Shown piece by piece: positions 1-12,473 of a stretch of DNA of 64,000 bases. Source of the DNA: Xiphophorus maculatus (Eukaryota; Chordata; Actinopteri; Cyprinodontiformes; Poeciliidae); NCBI RefSeq assembly GCF_002775205.1, contig NC_036461.1, forward strand, positions 13,925,015 to 13,989,014, in the 5' to 3' direction. The notes below the pieces were generated by a model. That model did not search any database and was not told the DNA's origin. It was given only the letters and a program-made list of their open reading frames with translations. Each line of letters opens with the position of its first letter. Within the stretch, counting starts at the first letter, position 1. The position numbers and the translations under genes were made by a program.

Positions 1-400
1 TCGCAACAACTGACCGACCCGCTCAAGCGATAACTTCCGGTTCAAAAGCACTGTCACAATCAGCGATCTCTCAGATCTCCAACTGGGACATACCCTTTCT
101 GTTTTGTTAATGTTGTAGTGCTTTCGTTAATGTTGTAGTGCTTTTGTAATTTGTAATTGTGCTTTCAATTTGCTGAAGTGGTTTGCACCTCAGGGCCACC
201 GTAGGTTTTGGTTCATGATAAACTTGCAACATAATTTTTGTTTCATTATTGAAACTAAGAAAATGTTCCAAACTAACTTTGTCATTGTATCCCAACACAT
301 TTTACAGTCTACTCCAACAGACAACGGCTCAGTTAAGAGATCAAGTGATGAAATACTTATGACTTATTGACCGTTTAACCTTTGCACGCGACATCTGCAG
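1..400 (+). other. nol10 intron, 3' portion
   Basis: This is non-coding sequence upstream of the first visible nol10 exon. It ends in the acceptor ACATCTGCAG at 391-400. Short open frames here have no recognisable family features. I see no other exon in it, though a small one near the left edge cannot be excluded. Confidence 0.55.
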
Positions 401-3259
401 GCTCTCCCCACCATCCTGGGAGACGACCGCTTCAAGGTGATGTTCGAGAACCCGGACTACCAGGTGGACGAGCAGAGCGAGGAGTTCCGGCTGCTCAACC
501 CCATCGTCTCCAAGGTGGGACAGAAGAGGAAGAAGAAGCTGCGGCTGCTGGCTCAGCAGGAGGCCAACGTCCAGCAGGTAACATTTAATTGTGTGGTATG
601 ATGTTGACTTTTTATTACTTCTACCAGGAGGTTAGAGTTTGTTGATTTTGATATATGGTGGGGAAAATAAGTATGAAAAGAACATAATTTGGAGAAATAG
701 CTATTTTCCCTGGTAAAGACGTGCAAAAGTCCACACAAAAAAAATTCAGATCCGATTATTTTTCTCTGAGATTTAAGTGTTGAACGTGCAATCAGATATC
801 CAGAAGGCATCTGGTGTTTATAGGGTTATATGTTTTGGATTGTTATCCTGTCTGAAAGAACAAATCGTGGCCCATTTTCAATTTTTGGCAGTTTTATTGA
901 GCTAAAGTGTCCTCGTATTTGTGTTTGTAATGTTTAAAACTCAAACAAGGTTCCAGGGTCCTTCAAAAATAAAACCAGGCCCACACTATTACACATCCCC
1001 CTCCGTACTTTACAGCGGGAATCAAATGTTGTTGTTTTTTTTATTTACATATTCATCATCTGTTTTACATGTATCTGCCCCAGAGGGTTTCCTGACAAAA
1101 TCTCACTCTTAGTCACTTCTGACAAAAATCACACAGTGGCAGAATGAGAAATAGAAAGCTTTTTCCTGGTGTATGTGGAAAAAATATGACAATATGCATC
1201 AATACCTGACTTGGGAAGATTAACACACATTTTCCTTATTTGGATGGTATGTTTTATAATTTTTGAAGAGTGGTTAATAGAAATGGGCCTTTCCGTCCCA
1301 CTTACAAGATTCTTACGCAGTCTTGAAAACTCTAGAATAGCATGGAGTTTGCTTTTATCATTTCCCAAATCAAGATAAATTTTGAAAAACATACATTTAT
1401 GTTTATGTATTCTGTTGACGAAATGCACTTGCTTGCTATTTGTGGTATTTAGGTGATATTCTCAGGAGGAACTCAAGATTCCACACTTACAACTGCTTTA
1501 TTCTGTACAAGTTCATGAGTTAGATTTTGAAATGGACAGTATTTATTTTTGTGAAGATGTCACAAAAACTGTGTAAATAGCTCTTCATTGTTGAATCTAG
1601 GCTTGCTGATCATCAAGAACTTTTTGCACATTTCTACCAATAATGCTGATGCTTGTGAAAAATGAAGTTTTTTTCATAATTATGTAATAGTAAGGTGCTT
1701 TCATTGTTATTTATCTTTTCCATACAATTTGGTCCAGAAGGTTCCAGCCAGACTTTGTATAAGAATGTTTATGAGTCAAGGAAAGCTAAAAGTATACATA
1801 AAGTTTCTCAGTTAAAATTGGAAAGTTGGAATTTAAGACAAACGTTTCATTAGGTTATTTTGGAACCTTAAACATAATCTGAAATCTTTGTGTTTAGTAT
1901 GTTGGGCTTTACCGTTGCTACATGACTACAGTAGTTAGGTGTTTATGAGGAGGAAGACTGTGTTTAAAAAGGGACATTTAAACACCATCTTTATGTCATA
2001 ATCACAAGAACAATTTTCTCTGGTTAGGCGGCAGATGAAGAAGAGGAGCCAGAAGGGCGAGCCAGCTCTGAGGAAGAGAGCTCTGACGACGACAAGAGCT
2101 GGGTGGAGGAGGTGAGGGAGCAGCGGCGGCTACTGTGGCAGGAGGACAGAGACCGACGGCGGCAGGAGAGGAGGGATGCTGACCGCAACACCGTCCTGCT
2201 GGAGCGGAAACAGGGCAGAGGAGACGAGACCGAGAGCAAGAAGACAAGTCAGCTGCAGTTTTATCAGCTCAAAGCCGGAGAGGAGTTCAGGAGTTTTGGC
2301 GACATGGCCCACAAGCAGAAACTGCAGAAGTACGTCGGGTTTACAGAGAATAGTTCTGTTCTGATCCGTCCCGTCCTCATCGCTCTGTTTGCTAAATGTT
2401 TGTTTGTTTTCAGGGCTTCTCTGGAGGAGAGGCTAAAGTTGGAGGAAAGCTCAGGAATCAGCAGCACAGCGGACACGGCGGTGGGCAGCAAACAGCTGAC
2501 CTTCACTCTCAAAAAGGTACACGGGTGCAAATAATCCAGAGTTACTGTTGCTCCTGTAAATGTTTCACATCGTTTCGCTTCAGGAGAACGGCACGCAACA
2601 ATAAAACATGGTGTTAGCTGTAAATGAAGCAGCTTAAGGTGAAGGGGAGCGAGCTGGGAAGGTCTTTGTGTTCATCTACAGAAAGATAATAAGTGCAGTG
2701 AGAGAAAGAAATGCTTACAATTTTTCACCGTAGTAAAAACAAACAGGCCCAGAGCATCACAGATCTTCTACTGTGTACAGCAATTGGCATGAGCTGCTTT
2801 CCCACTTTTTCAACCTTTGTTTCTGTCCAGATTGTTGCTGTAAAGCTCAATCTCATCTGAAGAGACCAAACACTGTCACTGAAAATCCTATTCATGTTTA
2901 GCAAATGCTTCACATTTATGAGGGAAGGACAGAAAAGGCGTCTCTCTGGCATGCCTCCAGGAAGTTTTTCTGCTAAATCGTCTTTCATAATAGCTATTTC
3001 CCAGTCAAAGATATACTGTTGTAATACAGAATATGGAAAATAGTGACAGCCAGGCTGTGACCTTACATCCACATATGGAAAAAGTTGAACATCCTTATTG
3101 ATGTCCTGTGTGCAGTCGGAGCAGCAGAGGAAGCAGCAGCAGGCGGAGAGAGAACACCACGAGGAGAGGAAAAAGCTGAGACGCTCTGCCGGGCACCTGA
3201 GCAGCGCTCGTGGGAGAGGACGGGGGAGAGGAAGAGGAAGAGGAAGAGGCCGCTTCTGA
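401..3259 (+). CDS. nol10: nucleolar protein 10 (3' part of gene, last four exons)
   Basis: NOL10 is a nucleolar WD-repeat protein tied to small-subunit ribosome biogenesis. Only the C-terminal 241 residues are here, in exons 401-577, 2028-2329, 2414-2516 and 3116-3259; all joins keep frame (phases 0, 2, 0) with AG/GT borders. The first exon reads ALPTILGDDRFKVMFENPDY, the NUC153-type motif of NOL10, followed by a lysine-rich stretch (VGQKRKKKLRLL). Exon 2028 is acidic (EEEEPEGRASSEEESSDDDK) and then strongly charged, as expected of a coiled coil. The last exon is Q/E/R-rich and ends in alternating Arg-Gly (RGRGRGRGRGRGRF) before TGA. The WD-repeat exons lie upstream of the window. Introns of 1450, 84 and 599 bp show no further coding signal. 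Identification is by remembered family motifs and by the odc1 neighbour, which matches human 2p25.1. Confidence 0.9.
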
Positions 3260-5708
3260 AGAAAGACAGCACAACTGAGATCAAATGTGTCTTTGACTTT
3301 TTTTTCCACCTAGTCTCCTCCTGCCTGTGGTCGGAGAGATTAAATCAGACTGCAAGACCAGAAAATAAGTGTCAATCCGATTTAGTGGGAAGTTTGTTCA
3401 ACTCCTGGGTGGTCTGAGCCCCCTGTCTGTGAACTCCATGGATATTAAAAACAGACTGCCGCTGTCAGTGTCTGTGTTAATGGTAAAACAAGATGACATG
3501 TCAGAGTCCTGTCTGCGAATAGATCGCTGGCTGGTTGAGATTTCAGGAAACTCCTCAAAAGGCTAGTTTCAAACCGGGAGAGGAACAAATGTGTTATTTT
3601 AACAATGTTTTGATATTTTCTATTGCTGACCCATAATTTTGTTAATGTATAAATTAAATTTTGCAATATATTTGTAGAAAGCTCTTCCTTCATTCATCAT
3701 CTAAATTTAATGATTTTAGAAATCTTTTGACCATGGTTTTTGTGGTGTCCATTCACATTGTTGTTAGATTATTTTGCAGAATTATCGGATACATTTTAGT
3801 TCTTCACGAAAGCTTTATTACCTTATAACAAAAATGTATCTTTTCTATATTTCTTAACAAACTTGTCATCTACCCTCATAGTTGTATTATAAGCATGGCT
3901 GAAGCTATGAAAAAGCTCCTAGGTGAGAGGGCTGAATGTGCTTGCAGTCATTGCATTTTGTGCACAATGGAAACATCCCAAAAAAAAGTGTGAAACTTGT
4001 ATCTAAGGATATTAATGAAAGGTTTAGTGGAAGGAAAAATGTTGTTTTTGAAAGCCAACACATAGAGATGTACCCAGAACACAAACTTCAGCTGTTGTGT
4101 TCTAGAACCACTGGGAAAGGGAAATAAAAGCCTGGACTGTCATCCGAAGTCCTCTTTTCAGATTAAGGTAATGTTTGCTGATCATTGTAGAGTTGAAGCT
4201 ACGGACGACATCATGCATCTGCTTTTCCTGTGCATTTAACACAGTCCAGCCTAACTTATTCTGTGACAAACTGCAGAAGAGATACTTTTCAGAAAATGGA
4301 AAACGTATTGATCACAACAAAAGTGTCTTCAGCCAGATGCTTTTTCAGATCTCCTGACTCCTACAGGAAATCCCTCCTCCCCACAGCTGTAACAATGTCC
4401 TACAACTCTGAATAAACTCTGATAGTTTGAGTTCTACATCTAATTTTCCTTCTGAAGTGGTACAATATTATCAACTTGTCAGTTTGGATAAAAGCATCTG
4501 CCAAACGTATAAGCAACATTAACATAAATTCAAATATGCTAGAGGAAGCTAAAGACTTAACTTTTAATTTTGATGCATTCACAAACAAACTTTAAAAAAA
4601 AAATTGCCAATCCTCTCCAAACTAAACATAAATCCACAATTGACACCAATGTGAGCAATATATTTTCTCCTACCAAAACGTTCAGTCCCAGCTCTGTTCT
4701 GGGGTTTTATTTCCACCAGATTAGGATTCACAGAGAAAGATGATCTTTCTTTTTATATAAATAACAAATACATAATTTATTTCAATTAGAAGTAAAAGCT
4801 TGACACATTTCAAATATTAGGAAGCTAAAGGCCTTTGGACTCATTAAAATGCATTTGATTCTAGTGTGTGATTCATTTGTCAGATTTTGTGTGTAAAAAT
4901 GTTTTTATTTGCCTATTATTTATTTTTAATTAAACCTAGACTTTCAGCAATGTAACATTTTAGCAAATCTTTGAATATCAAAGTATTTTTAATTTATTGT
5001 AATTTGATGACCATGTTGATGGGGGGTATTTTTTCTAAATGTGACATTTCCTACCTTTAATCCTTCCCTTCCCTCTAGTTTAAGGACACAGCCATTCAAT
5101 CACCTGCTTTGTAAATAGAGAAAGAGAGAGGTTGAGTATAAATCGTGTTTTTGTCATCGGCACAGAGTGTAAATGGGGCTTGATGACTAACCTGCAGCCT
5201 CGTTTCCTCCTTTGTGTTGGCACATCAGTCACGTTGTTTCCCTGTGTAACACATCAACATCATTGTCCTTGCAAGCATCTTGTCTCCTTTTTCTTTCTCA
5301 AAGTTACGGCTTCACCATGGCAACCAACAAATAGGAGAGAAGAAGTAGGTCACTTAAAAGCTAAAATAAAACAGGATCTGAACAAAATAACACAATGTAC
5401 CATTTAGGGCCACTGAGGCTGCATCTCTTTCAAAAATATCACATCAACCTAAGGATGATGCATCATAGGTCTTGTTTCAGGTCATTGCTGGCTCTTTTTC
5501 CTATTTCTTATAAACATAGCTTCCAGATAACGTTATAGATGATGTCTGTACCTGCTTATTGTGACTGAGAGACAGGTTTTTTATTTCTAAAAATGTTTGC
5601 ATGCAAATGAAATGTGCACTAAAACTTACAGGACAATTGTCAACAGATTCCCCCACTTGCAATCACCCTCCACAAATCTGACCTGTTTGGAGGAGTGGTC
5701 AGAAAAAA
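3260..5708. other. nol10-odc1 intergenic, left part
   Basis: This stretch is AT-rich with no supported gene. It contains the nol10 3' UTR. A short fragment near 4482-4516 (GGATAAAAGCATCTGCCAAA) resembles the 'GATAAAAGCGTCTGCCAAATG' tail common in fish repeats. The short open frames lack family features and are bounded by AT-rich sequence. Confidence 0.5.
3653..3658 (+). terminator. possible nol10 poly(A) signal (ATTAAA)
   Basis: A variant ATTAAA hexamer lies about 400 bases after the nol10 stop codon. No strong canonical AATAAA is closer. The assignment is positional only. Confidence 0.3.
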
Positions 5709-5800
5709 ATATATACAGTACAGACCAAAGGTTTGGACACACTTTCTCATTGAATTCAATGAGAAGGTGTGTCCAAACCTTTGGTCTGAACTGTATATAT
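5709..5800. mobile_element. near-perfect foldback palindrome, MITE-like
   Basis: Two 46-base arms meet at a central GAATTC (5752-5757). Each arm carries CAGACCAAAGGTTTGGACAC and its complement, and only two or three arm positions differ. The motif matches the terminal inverted repeat of a Tc1/mariner-type family widespread in fish (recalled, not searched). The structure looks like two TIRs joined head to head with the interior lost. AT dinucleotides flank both ends, which fits TA target-site insertion. Confidence 0.7.
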
Positions 5801-5839
5801 AGTCATTGAGAAAGATGTCCTGTATAGAGGTGGCTACTA

Positions 5840-6165
5840 CCCATGTATTTGACACTAAAAACGTATGGAAGAAGGTGGTCTGGTCAGAGACAAAAACTAA
5901 GCCCAGCATACAAAATGCTATGTTTGGAGGAAAACTCACTCTGAAGGTCATTCTCGTGGCGAAGCACGACGGTCGCAGCTTCATGTCACAGGGTTCTTCT
6001 CTACAGAAGTTAGACTGAAGCTGGTCAGAATTTAGTGGAAGATGGATTGACCTATATAGAGTGCAATACTTTAAGAAAACCAGTTAACAGGTGAAAAAGT
6101 CTTAAGTCTGGCACAGAGTTTCACCTCCCAATAACGATCCTAAACATACAGCCAGAACTGTTATA
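5840..6165 (+). mobile_element. decayed Tc1-like transposase fragment
   Basis: The reading frame at about 5855 gives NVWKKVVWSE, the Tc1 transposase block normally read as VWKKVLWSDE. About 270 bases on, near 6130-6160, comes AACGATCCTAAACATACAGC, which encodes NDPKHTA, the second catalytic Asp block. Frameshifts and stops separate the two, so no intact transposase remains. It abuts the foldback element at 5709-5800. Confidence 0.65.
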
Positions 6166-7529
6166 ATCAGGGGACACCAACATTTTCTATAGAAGTTGAA
6201 AAGGCTGGTGACATTTTGAAAAGAATAAATAAATAAAAACAGCCCTAGCATGTAAAATGTGCTCACTTTTATGGCAAAACTTAAGAACCAAAATTTTAAA
6301 GCTATTTTCAGGTTTTAAAGCATAGACAATACATCACACTTTTGGTTCAGTGTGAACACTAATAATATTAGCTGGCAGCAATGTCAACTTGGAAACCAAC
6401 GCAGCCTTGAAACAAGCATAAAGTGTCTGTTTGCTTGGCAGGGCTCACATTGTGTTCTCAAATATTTCAGTGTTTTACACGTCGACCTGCTGCAACTTTG
6501 TATGTGGATAGCAGACCTCCGACACTTGAACGCGTAAACCTGTGAGTTTGTCCTTCTGTCTGTGTCTTTTTCCTGCATGGGGATCAAAGGAGTAAAATAT
6601 GCTGATGCAGCCTTTTCACTGAGCTTCAGGCCAACACCCAGACTCACAAAAGATATTCCAGTGAAAATGTGGTCACTTTTGTCCTCATCTCCACACAGCC
6701 CGGAGCGTAATGTGTTGGAATCTGTGCTGAAAGAAGGATATGATGAGTCAGCAGAGTCAGATTAAACAATGGGGGCAGAAATGAGCTGAAAGTTGCAGGA
6801 ATGAACCTCGGGCTACATTTAACCTTCTGACTGATTATTGGTAATATTTTTATTAGACACATGATACAGAACTTCTTTATCATCATAACATTTTGGTGTT
6901 TGGAATACTTCCTACTTTGTATTCCTGCACAAATTTGTGTTTGTCTGTCACAGAAAATCACAATATAATTTGTTGAAATTTCACAAGCTTTTGTTGTGTT
7001 CCTTAAAAATGAATTTAAAAAACTAAATAGTTTTTGTTGTACCTTCAACATTTCACGGGTGAAAAATTGCAAATGTTAAGTTATAACATATATAACATAT
7101 ATATCTGCAGGACAAACATGAGTTTGTTCTGCAACTTGTGAGGACGGAAAATTACATAAGTAATTAGTAACAGTCTGACGGCATCAGCCTGGTGAAGAAA
7201 CCAGCCTTGGATGAGTCAACTACAAAAACGAACCTTTTAACTGAGTCTTTTTAATAAGGGTATTGTGGTAACATGCCTGACTTCACAGCCAAACCTAAAT
7301 TGCAAGTGACTGTCTTCAGATTCAGTGAAAATGTGGAACATTGTGTTTCCCTGGAATATCTCATTGTTACAGCTCACTTTTTTTTCTTTTTTTTTTCTTG
7401 AAGCAAGAAGAGAAGAACAGCAACAATATATTCTAATATGTGAATTTAGGTACAATGTTGTGAAAGAGTGTTTACGCCTTGTATAACTTTTTTTGTTTCT
7501 TTCGTCAGACGTAACAATCTGACTAAATG

Positions 7530-8220
7530 CGATCATGCCATAGCATGTTTATCAGATTTAAGTCCAGATATTGAGTGTGCCACTCCAAAGACATTCAGGA
7601 GTAGACTTGCTTTAGATCACTGTCCTGCTGCTTGACTCAAGCAAGCTTGATCTGAGCTTAATTAATAGTAGATTTGAGTTTAAGAATTGATTACTTTCTC
7701 CTACAGTAGAGAGCGGAACTCACACTTTCATCAATTACAGTAAGTCCTTGAGGTTGTTAAGCAGTTAAACAGCACCGGACATTACCACCGCTATGTTAAT
7801 TTTAGGCTAGATAATAGCATGTTGACTTCAAAAAAGTTCCACAAACAAAATATTCTTCACATATTTTCTTGTGAATATATTTTGGAAATGTGATTCAGGG
7901 ACTTGTTTTCTTTTTGTTCGGCTATGGTTTTCACTCCTATAGATGCATTTTTGTCCAGTGTCTTTCTTACAATTGAATAATAAACACTAATCTTAACTGA
8001 ATGAGGCCTACTGAGTTTCAGATGTTGTTCTGGACTATTTTGCAGCCTCTTGACTGAGTCCTTAATGAGATCTTGGAGTAATTTTGGTGGTCCTTCCTGG
8101 GAACCTTCAACACTGTTCTATGTGTATTTCAACTGTGGGTTCTCACAGTCAATTAGATATGACTGTAATAATGAAGTCAGTGGCTATTTAATCTGTTCTT
8201 GATTTGATTGATTGATCTTA
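7530..8220. mobile_element. probable decayed DNA transposon sequence
   Basis: The text from about 8040 to 8210 (CTTGACTGAGTCCTTAATGA, then GGTGGTCCTTCCTGGGAACC) matches, by memory, part of a dispersed Tc1-like repeat in fish, with the transposase on the opposite strand. It is diverged and no frame stays open. Boundaries are approximate. Confidence 0.4.
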
Positions 8221-10959
8221 TACGATGTGTGGTTGTTCTCAGTTTCTTGTGAAGTGATTTTTTTTTTTGTGAAACATGTAAATGTGTCAAAAAAAAAAAA
8301 CACGGAGAAGAAATCTGGAAGCAAGTAAAAACCTTTGTGCAAAGCTCTGCATGAAATTATTTCACAGTTTGAAGCCACATGTCTAACTGGTCAGAGTGAT
8401 AGGTAATAGAGGTTTTACCTACATCCTACCAGACTGTTGATCCCCTGCACCATCTGTTCGCTTGATACGCCAAGTGTTGAGACACCATCGTCAGCCTCTG
8501 TCTGGGTCAGCCAGAAATGTTAATCTAATGGAGGTCAAGCCCTCATGGATTTTGCTTGCTTACTTCCTAACACCTGTGATTCCCAATCTCTGACCTGACA
8601 CCTACCTATTGGTTTCACAGAGTGAATTAGCTTAAATGAATGGATGAATCAGGTGCTGGCAGCAGCTTGATGCAGCAGAGTTACCAATAGAAACCAGGTT
8701 GTTAATGTGAGATGACTGCAGCTGGAAGACCATTAGAGGATAATTTTAACTCTACTTCACCACCATTCAGTCTCTCACTTTACATGTAGATCGCTACCCC
8801 CCAACATTGTCCTGTGTCCCACTAACCTCCTGCTTATCCACTTTGATTAAAACTATTGAGCTCTTCTAACCCTAACGCTTCAACATCATTTTATCTAATT
8901 TTAAAATGTGTGAGATGATCTAAGTTGTAGGTTTAACAAAAAAAGAAAAAAAACATTGTAAGAATATGTATTCCCCAGCACTGTATCTAAGGTAGGTTAG
9001 ATACAGTAAAGAGAAACTCATTTTTATTTTAGGCAATATCAAGCTCATGAATATCCTCAAAGTGCCGGTTGCTCCAGAATGCATTGATTAAACCCACTTA
9101 CAAACTGTTAAAAATAGACATAAATAATTGTGAGTATTAAACACCTCTTCATGATGATGTAATTTGATAATATATTTAATTGCTTTTTGAAAGCTCTTTG
9201 TATGTAGAGTCTAAAGAGGGCCACATAAAAAGCAATAGTGGGACGGATTTGGCCCCCCAACTCTTGAGCTTGACACATGTGCTACCTTATATTAAAAATC
9301 CACTACCTCTTTAACTTATCTTTATTAGTATTTTTCATCAACTCTTTCTCTCTGTTGTTACCACATCTGTGAGTGTCACTCACATTGCTGAAAACTTGTG
9401 CCAGTGCATTTGTTCTGCATTTCACAAATATCTTTCCCTCTTGATAAAAGTGCACGTGGACCAACCACTTCTCTCTGCCCTTTTCATCCTCCTTCACCTC
9501 TCCCTCACCAATCCCTCCTATACACTACCTTTATTCTATTCTTTGAGTCACTGAAGACAGTTACTGGTTCGGAAAAGACCTTGGGTATTCTAAAGGCTGT
9601 TGAGGAAAATAACAGTGACATTCAGCACCGCAGTCAAGGCCTCAAATCTTGTACTGTATCTTGTGGGCACCCACCAACAATCATCATCCTTGTCTGATGG
9701 TGGGACCTTGCGACTGTGGGCGCTGGGCCACAATAGTCCACAGTTACGATAACAGACACTGTACACAGAGACGGAGCTAGACATTACAAGAGGAAGAGAA
9801 GGAGAGGGGTGAAGGACAGGATAGCATATTAGCTGCATAAAGGCAAGAAAGAAAATAAAAGACTGGAATGATGTGGAACAGTTCACCGTGACATTTGTTT
9901 TAGTGTTTCCTGTTCTTGTGATTTTAAATAAGTTAATATCTGTAGAAAATTAATTAGCCCTCAAGTATTTGCTTAGTTCCTGGATGCTTTACATAAGAAG
10001 TCAGTGCTTCAAGGGTTTGTGCTTTGCATAAAAATAACTGCAGATTATGTCAGTGTTAAAATTTCCCTGTCAACCTCATTTAAACTTTTACCAGCACAGA
10101 AACAGACAGTTTCTTAGTTTTAAAGAATTACATCTCCTGGTAAAAATGACTTCACTTAAAGACCCTGCAGAATGGAAACCCTGAAGTGTGCTGAGGACAA
10201 TCTAGATTGTGGTTTGAAGACCTGGAAAAACCATCAGGGCCACAGATATGTGGTCTGTGAGAAGCCCCAAAACTTCCTCCGATCTGATCCCTGTGCAGCA
10301 TTTCCATATGTGTTGGGTCACAATAACCAAAAACCTTAATTTTTCTCCATTTGGTAATGTCTGCATGTAACCCAAATGGCTATGAAAACGATCTTCGTGC
10401 TGATCAGAGTGTGCTGTCAGGGTGAAATGTCTGCCTGGTTTGAAAATTATAGCACTTAGAAGAAGAGTCATGAAAGCAACCTTGGTACAAACCAAGTTAT
10501 TGAGTCATAAAATGTGCCACATCAAAAAAAAAGAAAAACAATAAACATACGTATATAAACATATGAAACAGTTATTATATCTCTCTATATATATACATAT
10601 ATAATTACTGACGACTTAAAAAATGTTTTTAAATGCAAAATGTAGTTTGAATTTTTTGGAGTCTGCAGAGTAAAATGAGGAGAAGCATCAAGAAAAAATA
10701 GCTGCAAGTGTATAAAACTTGCTATGGAAAACTAAATCAGCTTGTATTTTAGGGATCCAAATAAGTGGTTGATGTAACACAGTAGTAGACACACGTGACT
10801 TCGTAGGATTGCTGTGATTCAGTGTGACTCTGCCATGTCAGTTGTCCTTTAAACCTTCTTTAATCTCATCATGCAGACCACAAGCTCACATTGAGACCAA
10901 ACAGACCTCAGTCGAGCCAGGTGACATCATTGAGACTTTTCTGTCACTCAGAACTGACA

Positions 10960-11194
10960 AATCATTGCAACCAATGATTTGGTTGCAATGATTGAGCCAA
11001 GTATGATTGAGCTTCTCTGTTAGCGACACAAACGTAATGCAGGTTTGTAAACAGAAAGCTGTCATTCACACTGACAGGTTATATTCTATTGACCTCCTGT
11101 AATTTTTGTTTTTTAAAAAGTTAGGTTTAACTTGTTAAAAGTTAAATCTAACTTTATATGTTTAAATAAGTCTTACTGAGGACTTATTTAAACA
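10960..11194. repeat. cluster of three gapped palindromes
   Basis: At 10960-10993 there are 15-base arms (AATCATTGCAACCAA) around a TGAT loop. At 11117-11155 there are 15-base arms (AAAGTTAGGTTTAAC) with one mismatch. At 11159-11194 there are 14-base arms (TGTTTAAATAAGTC) around an 8-base loop. The last two are only three bases apart. Confidence 0.75.
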
Positions 11195-11717
11195 TCGATT
11201 GCCTATAAAAAAATAATATCCAAGAACCCAACAGTGTGAACACACCTAATCCATGTTGCCATAATGTTTTCCTATTTAAGCACTTGGTGATTTAAATTAT
11301 TTACCGATATTTATTAGTTGTCTTACACGATCTGCTGACAGCCGTTGCACTAACTGACAGGTTTGCACATTGTCAGTTTGTGCAAAGGACCAGAGACACA
11401 CCTTATTTCTTCATAATTTCTTGCTACTTTGCAAGAAGTTATCTTTATGATCATCCACCACCATTCCTCCCAGTTTGTCCCTTTTTTATCTCCACTTTGT
11501 TAGAGAAACAAATCACTTGTACACAAACCACTGTTTTTGTAGATTTTTGATAGCCTATTTTATTAATAGCAGAGATACAAAATGACCCAACCCTACATAT
11601 CGTTTCATTGTATTCTTTTAAGATGAATGTACCATATATCAAGTTATTATGGTTCTTATTGGGGCTATTTGACACTTTGACACATGGAAGATTATAAATC
11701 CTAACCAAGCCAAAAAT

Positions 11718-11813
11718 AACTATTGTTTATTACAGAAATATAACAATAGTTTCTTTCAGCAGAAAGAAACAACCTTAATTTTCTTTCAAAAATGAATGCT
11801 TTTCAAGCATTCA
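11718..11813. repeat. second cluster of short hairpins
   Basis: Three inverted repeats follow each other: 11718-11751 (10-base arms, AACTATTGTT), 11749-11770 (9-base arms, GTTTCTTTC) and 11793-11813 (9-base arms, TGAATGCTT). The first two share three bases. Confidence 0.7.
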
Positions 11814-12299
11814 GTTCCTTATAAGTTCCATATAAGTAGTTGATGTTAAACCTTTTTTAAGTAATACAAAAGGAAGTCTGAGTAAAACCATTGGCACTCT
11901 TACTACAATTTGTCAACTTCTTCATAAAGAAAAAGCTATCTTGAAAATGACAAACCAGTTTGTCTAAGCATACCAGAGTAGTTATCAGAGACATTTCTTG
12001 AATGGTAATAAACTAAAAGATGTGAATGAAATGCGTTATTGCAGTAGTAGTAGCAACAAAGTTCGTATAGAGAATTGTGTATTTTATTTTACCAGTGGCT
12101 AACTTCGGAGTTTTTTTCTGTTATGTCTTAATCTCAGTGTAGAGACAAAATTAGTCTCCTCGAATAAATAAATTTGGTTTGAGGGGTCAGCTGCACCTCC
12201 ATAAACCTGGTGTGTGGTCCCTTCAGCGGAGGTTCCTCTATCCACCATGTGGATGAGTTGACAAGCCTAAACCGGTTCCTACGTGGATGGGAGGCCGGT

Positions 12300-12364
12300 T
12301 TCAGCTGGCTGCGTTGCCCTGGAAACGGCCGCTCTATAAATACTCCAGCGCTCACTCTACGCTG
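12300..12364 (+). promoter_or_regulatory. odc1: odc1 core promoter with TATA box
   Basis: TATAAA lies at 12335-12340 in a locally GC-rich stretch that stands out from the AT-rich surroundings. Just upstream is GTTGCCCTGGAAAC (about 12312-12325), which resembles an RFX-type split site. A TATA-driven start near 12365 fits the first non-coding exon, which ends at 12473. ODC1 promoters in mammals are also TATA-containing. Confidence 0.7.
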
Positions 12365-12473
12365 CACAGTCAGGCTACACCTCAAGCAGTGCGCTTCACA
12401 AGAAGGGACCTGCTTTATTTTAAACCCCAGCTCTCTGGTCTAATGGACAAACTCTTTGTAAATGCTTTTTAAG
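12365..12473 (+). other. odc1: odc1 non-coding exon 1
   Basis: The start is inferred about 25 bases after the TATA box. The end is fixed by the strong donor AAG|GTAAGA at 12474. The exon holds a single uORF and no other ATG. Confidence 0.6.
12443..12472 (+). CDS. odc1 upstream ORF, 9 codons
   Basis: The only ATG in non-coding exon 1 opens a nine-residue peptide (MDKLFVNAF) with TAA at 12470-12472. The exon donor AAG|GTAAGA follows one base later. Mammalian ODC1 leaders also carry a short translation-damping uORF (family knowledge). Whether this one is translated is inference. Confidence 0.6.
   Translation: MDKLFVNAF

Larger units (their letters stand above)
6166..12334. other. long gene-poor interval upstream of odc1
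   Basis: No gene is supported here. About 7530-8220 reads like a decayed DNA transposon (annotated separately). About 9205-9285 (GGGACGGATTTGGCCCCCCA, then TTGAGCTTGACACATG) resembles a common fish repeat fragment. Several gapped palindromes occur at 8981-9006, 10960-11194 and 11718-11813. AT dinucleotide runs occur at about 10574-10602. Open frames are short and AT-driven. Confidence 0.5.

Noticed and set aside
2002-2312. Open frames on the minus strand opposite the nol10 exon
   Set aside because: They are shadows of the nol10 exon, whose plus-strand frame has conserved content and proper splice borders.
5640-5984. A 114-residue minus-strand open frame over the foldback element
   Set aside because: Its middle repeats the plus-strand peptide only because the DNA is palindromic; the rest is opposite a Tc1 fragment.
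12134-12443. Open frames on both strands around the odc1 promoter
   Set aside because: They cover the TATA box and non-coding exon 1 and have no family features.
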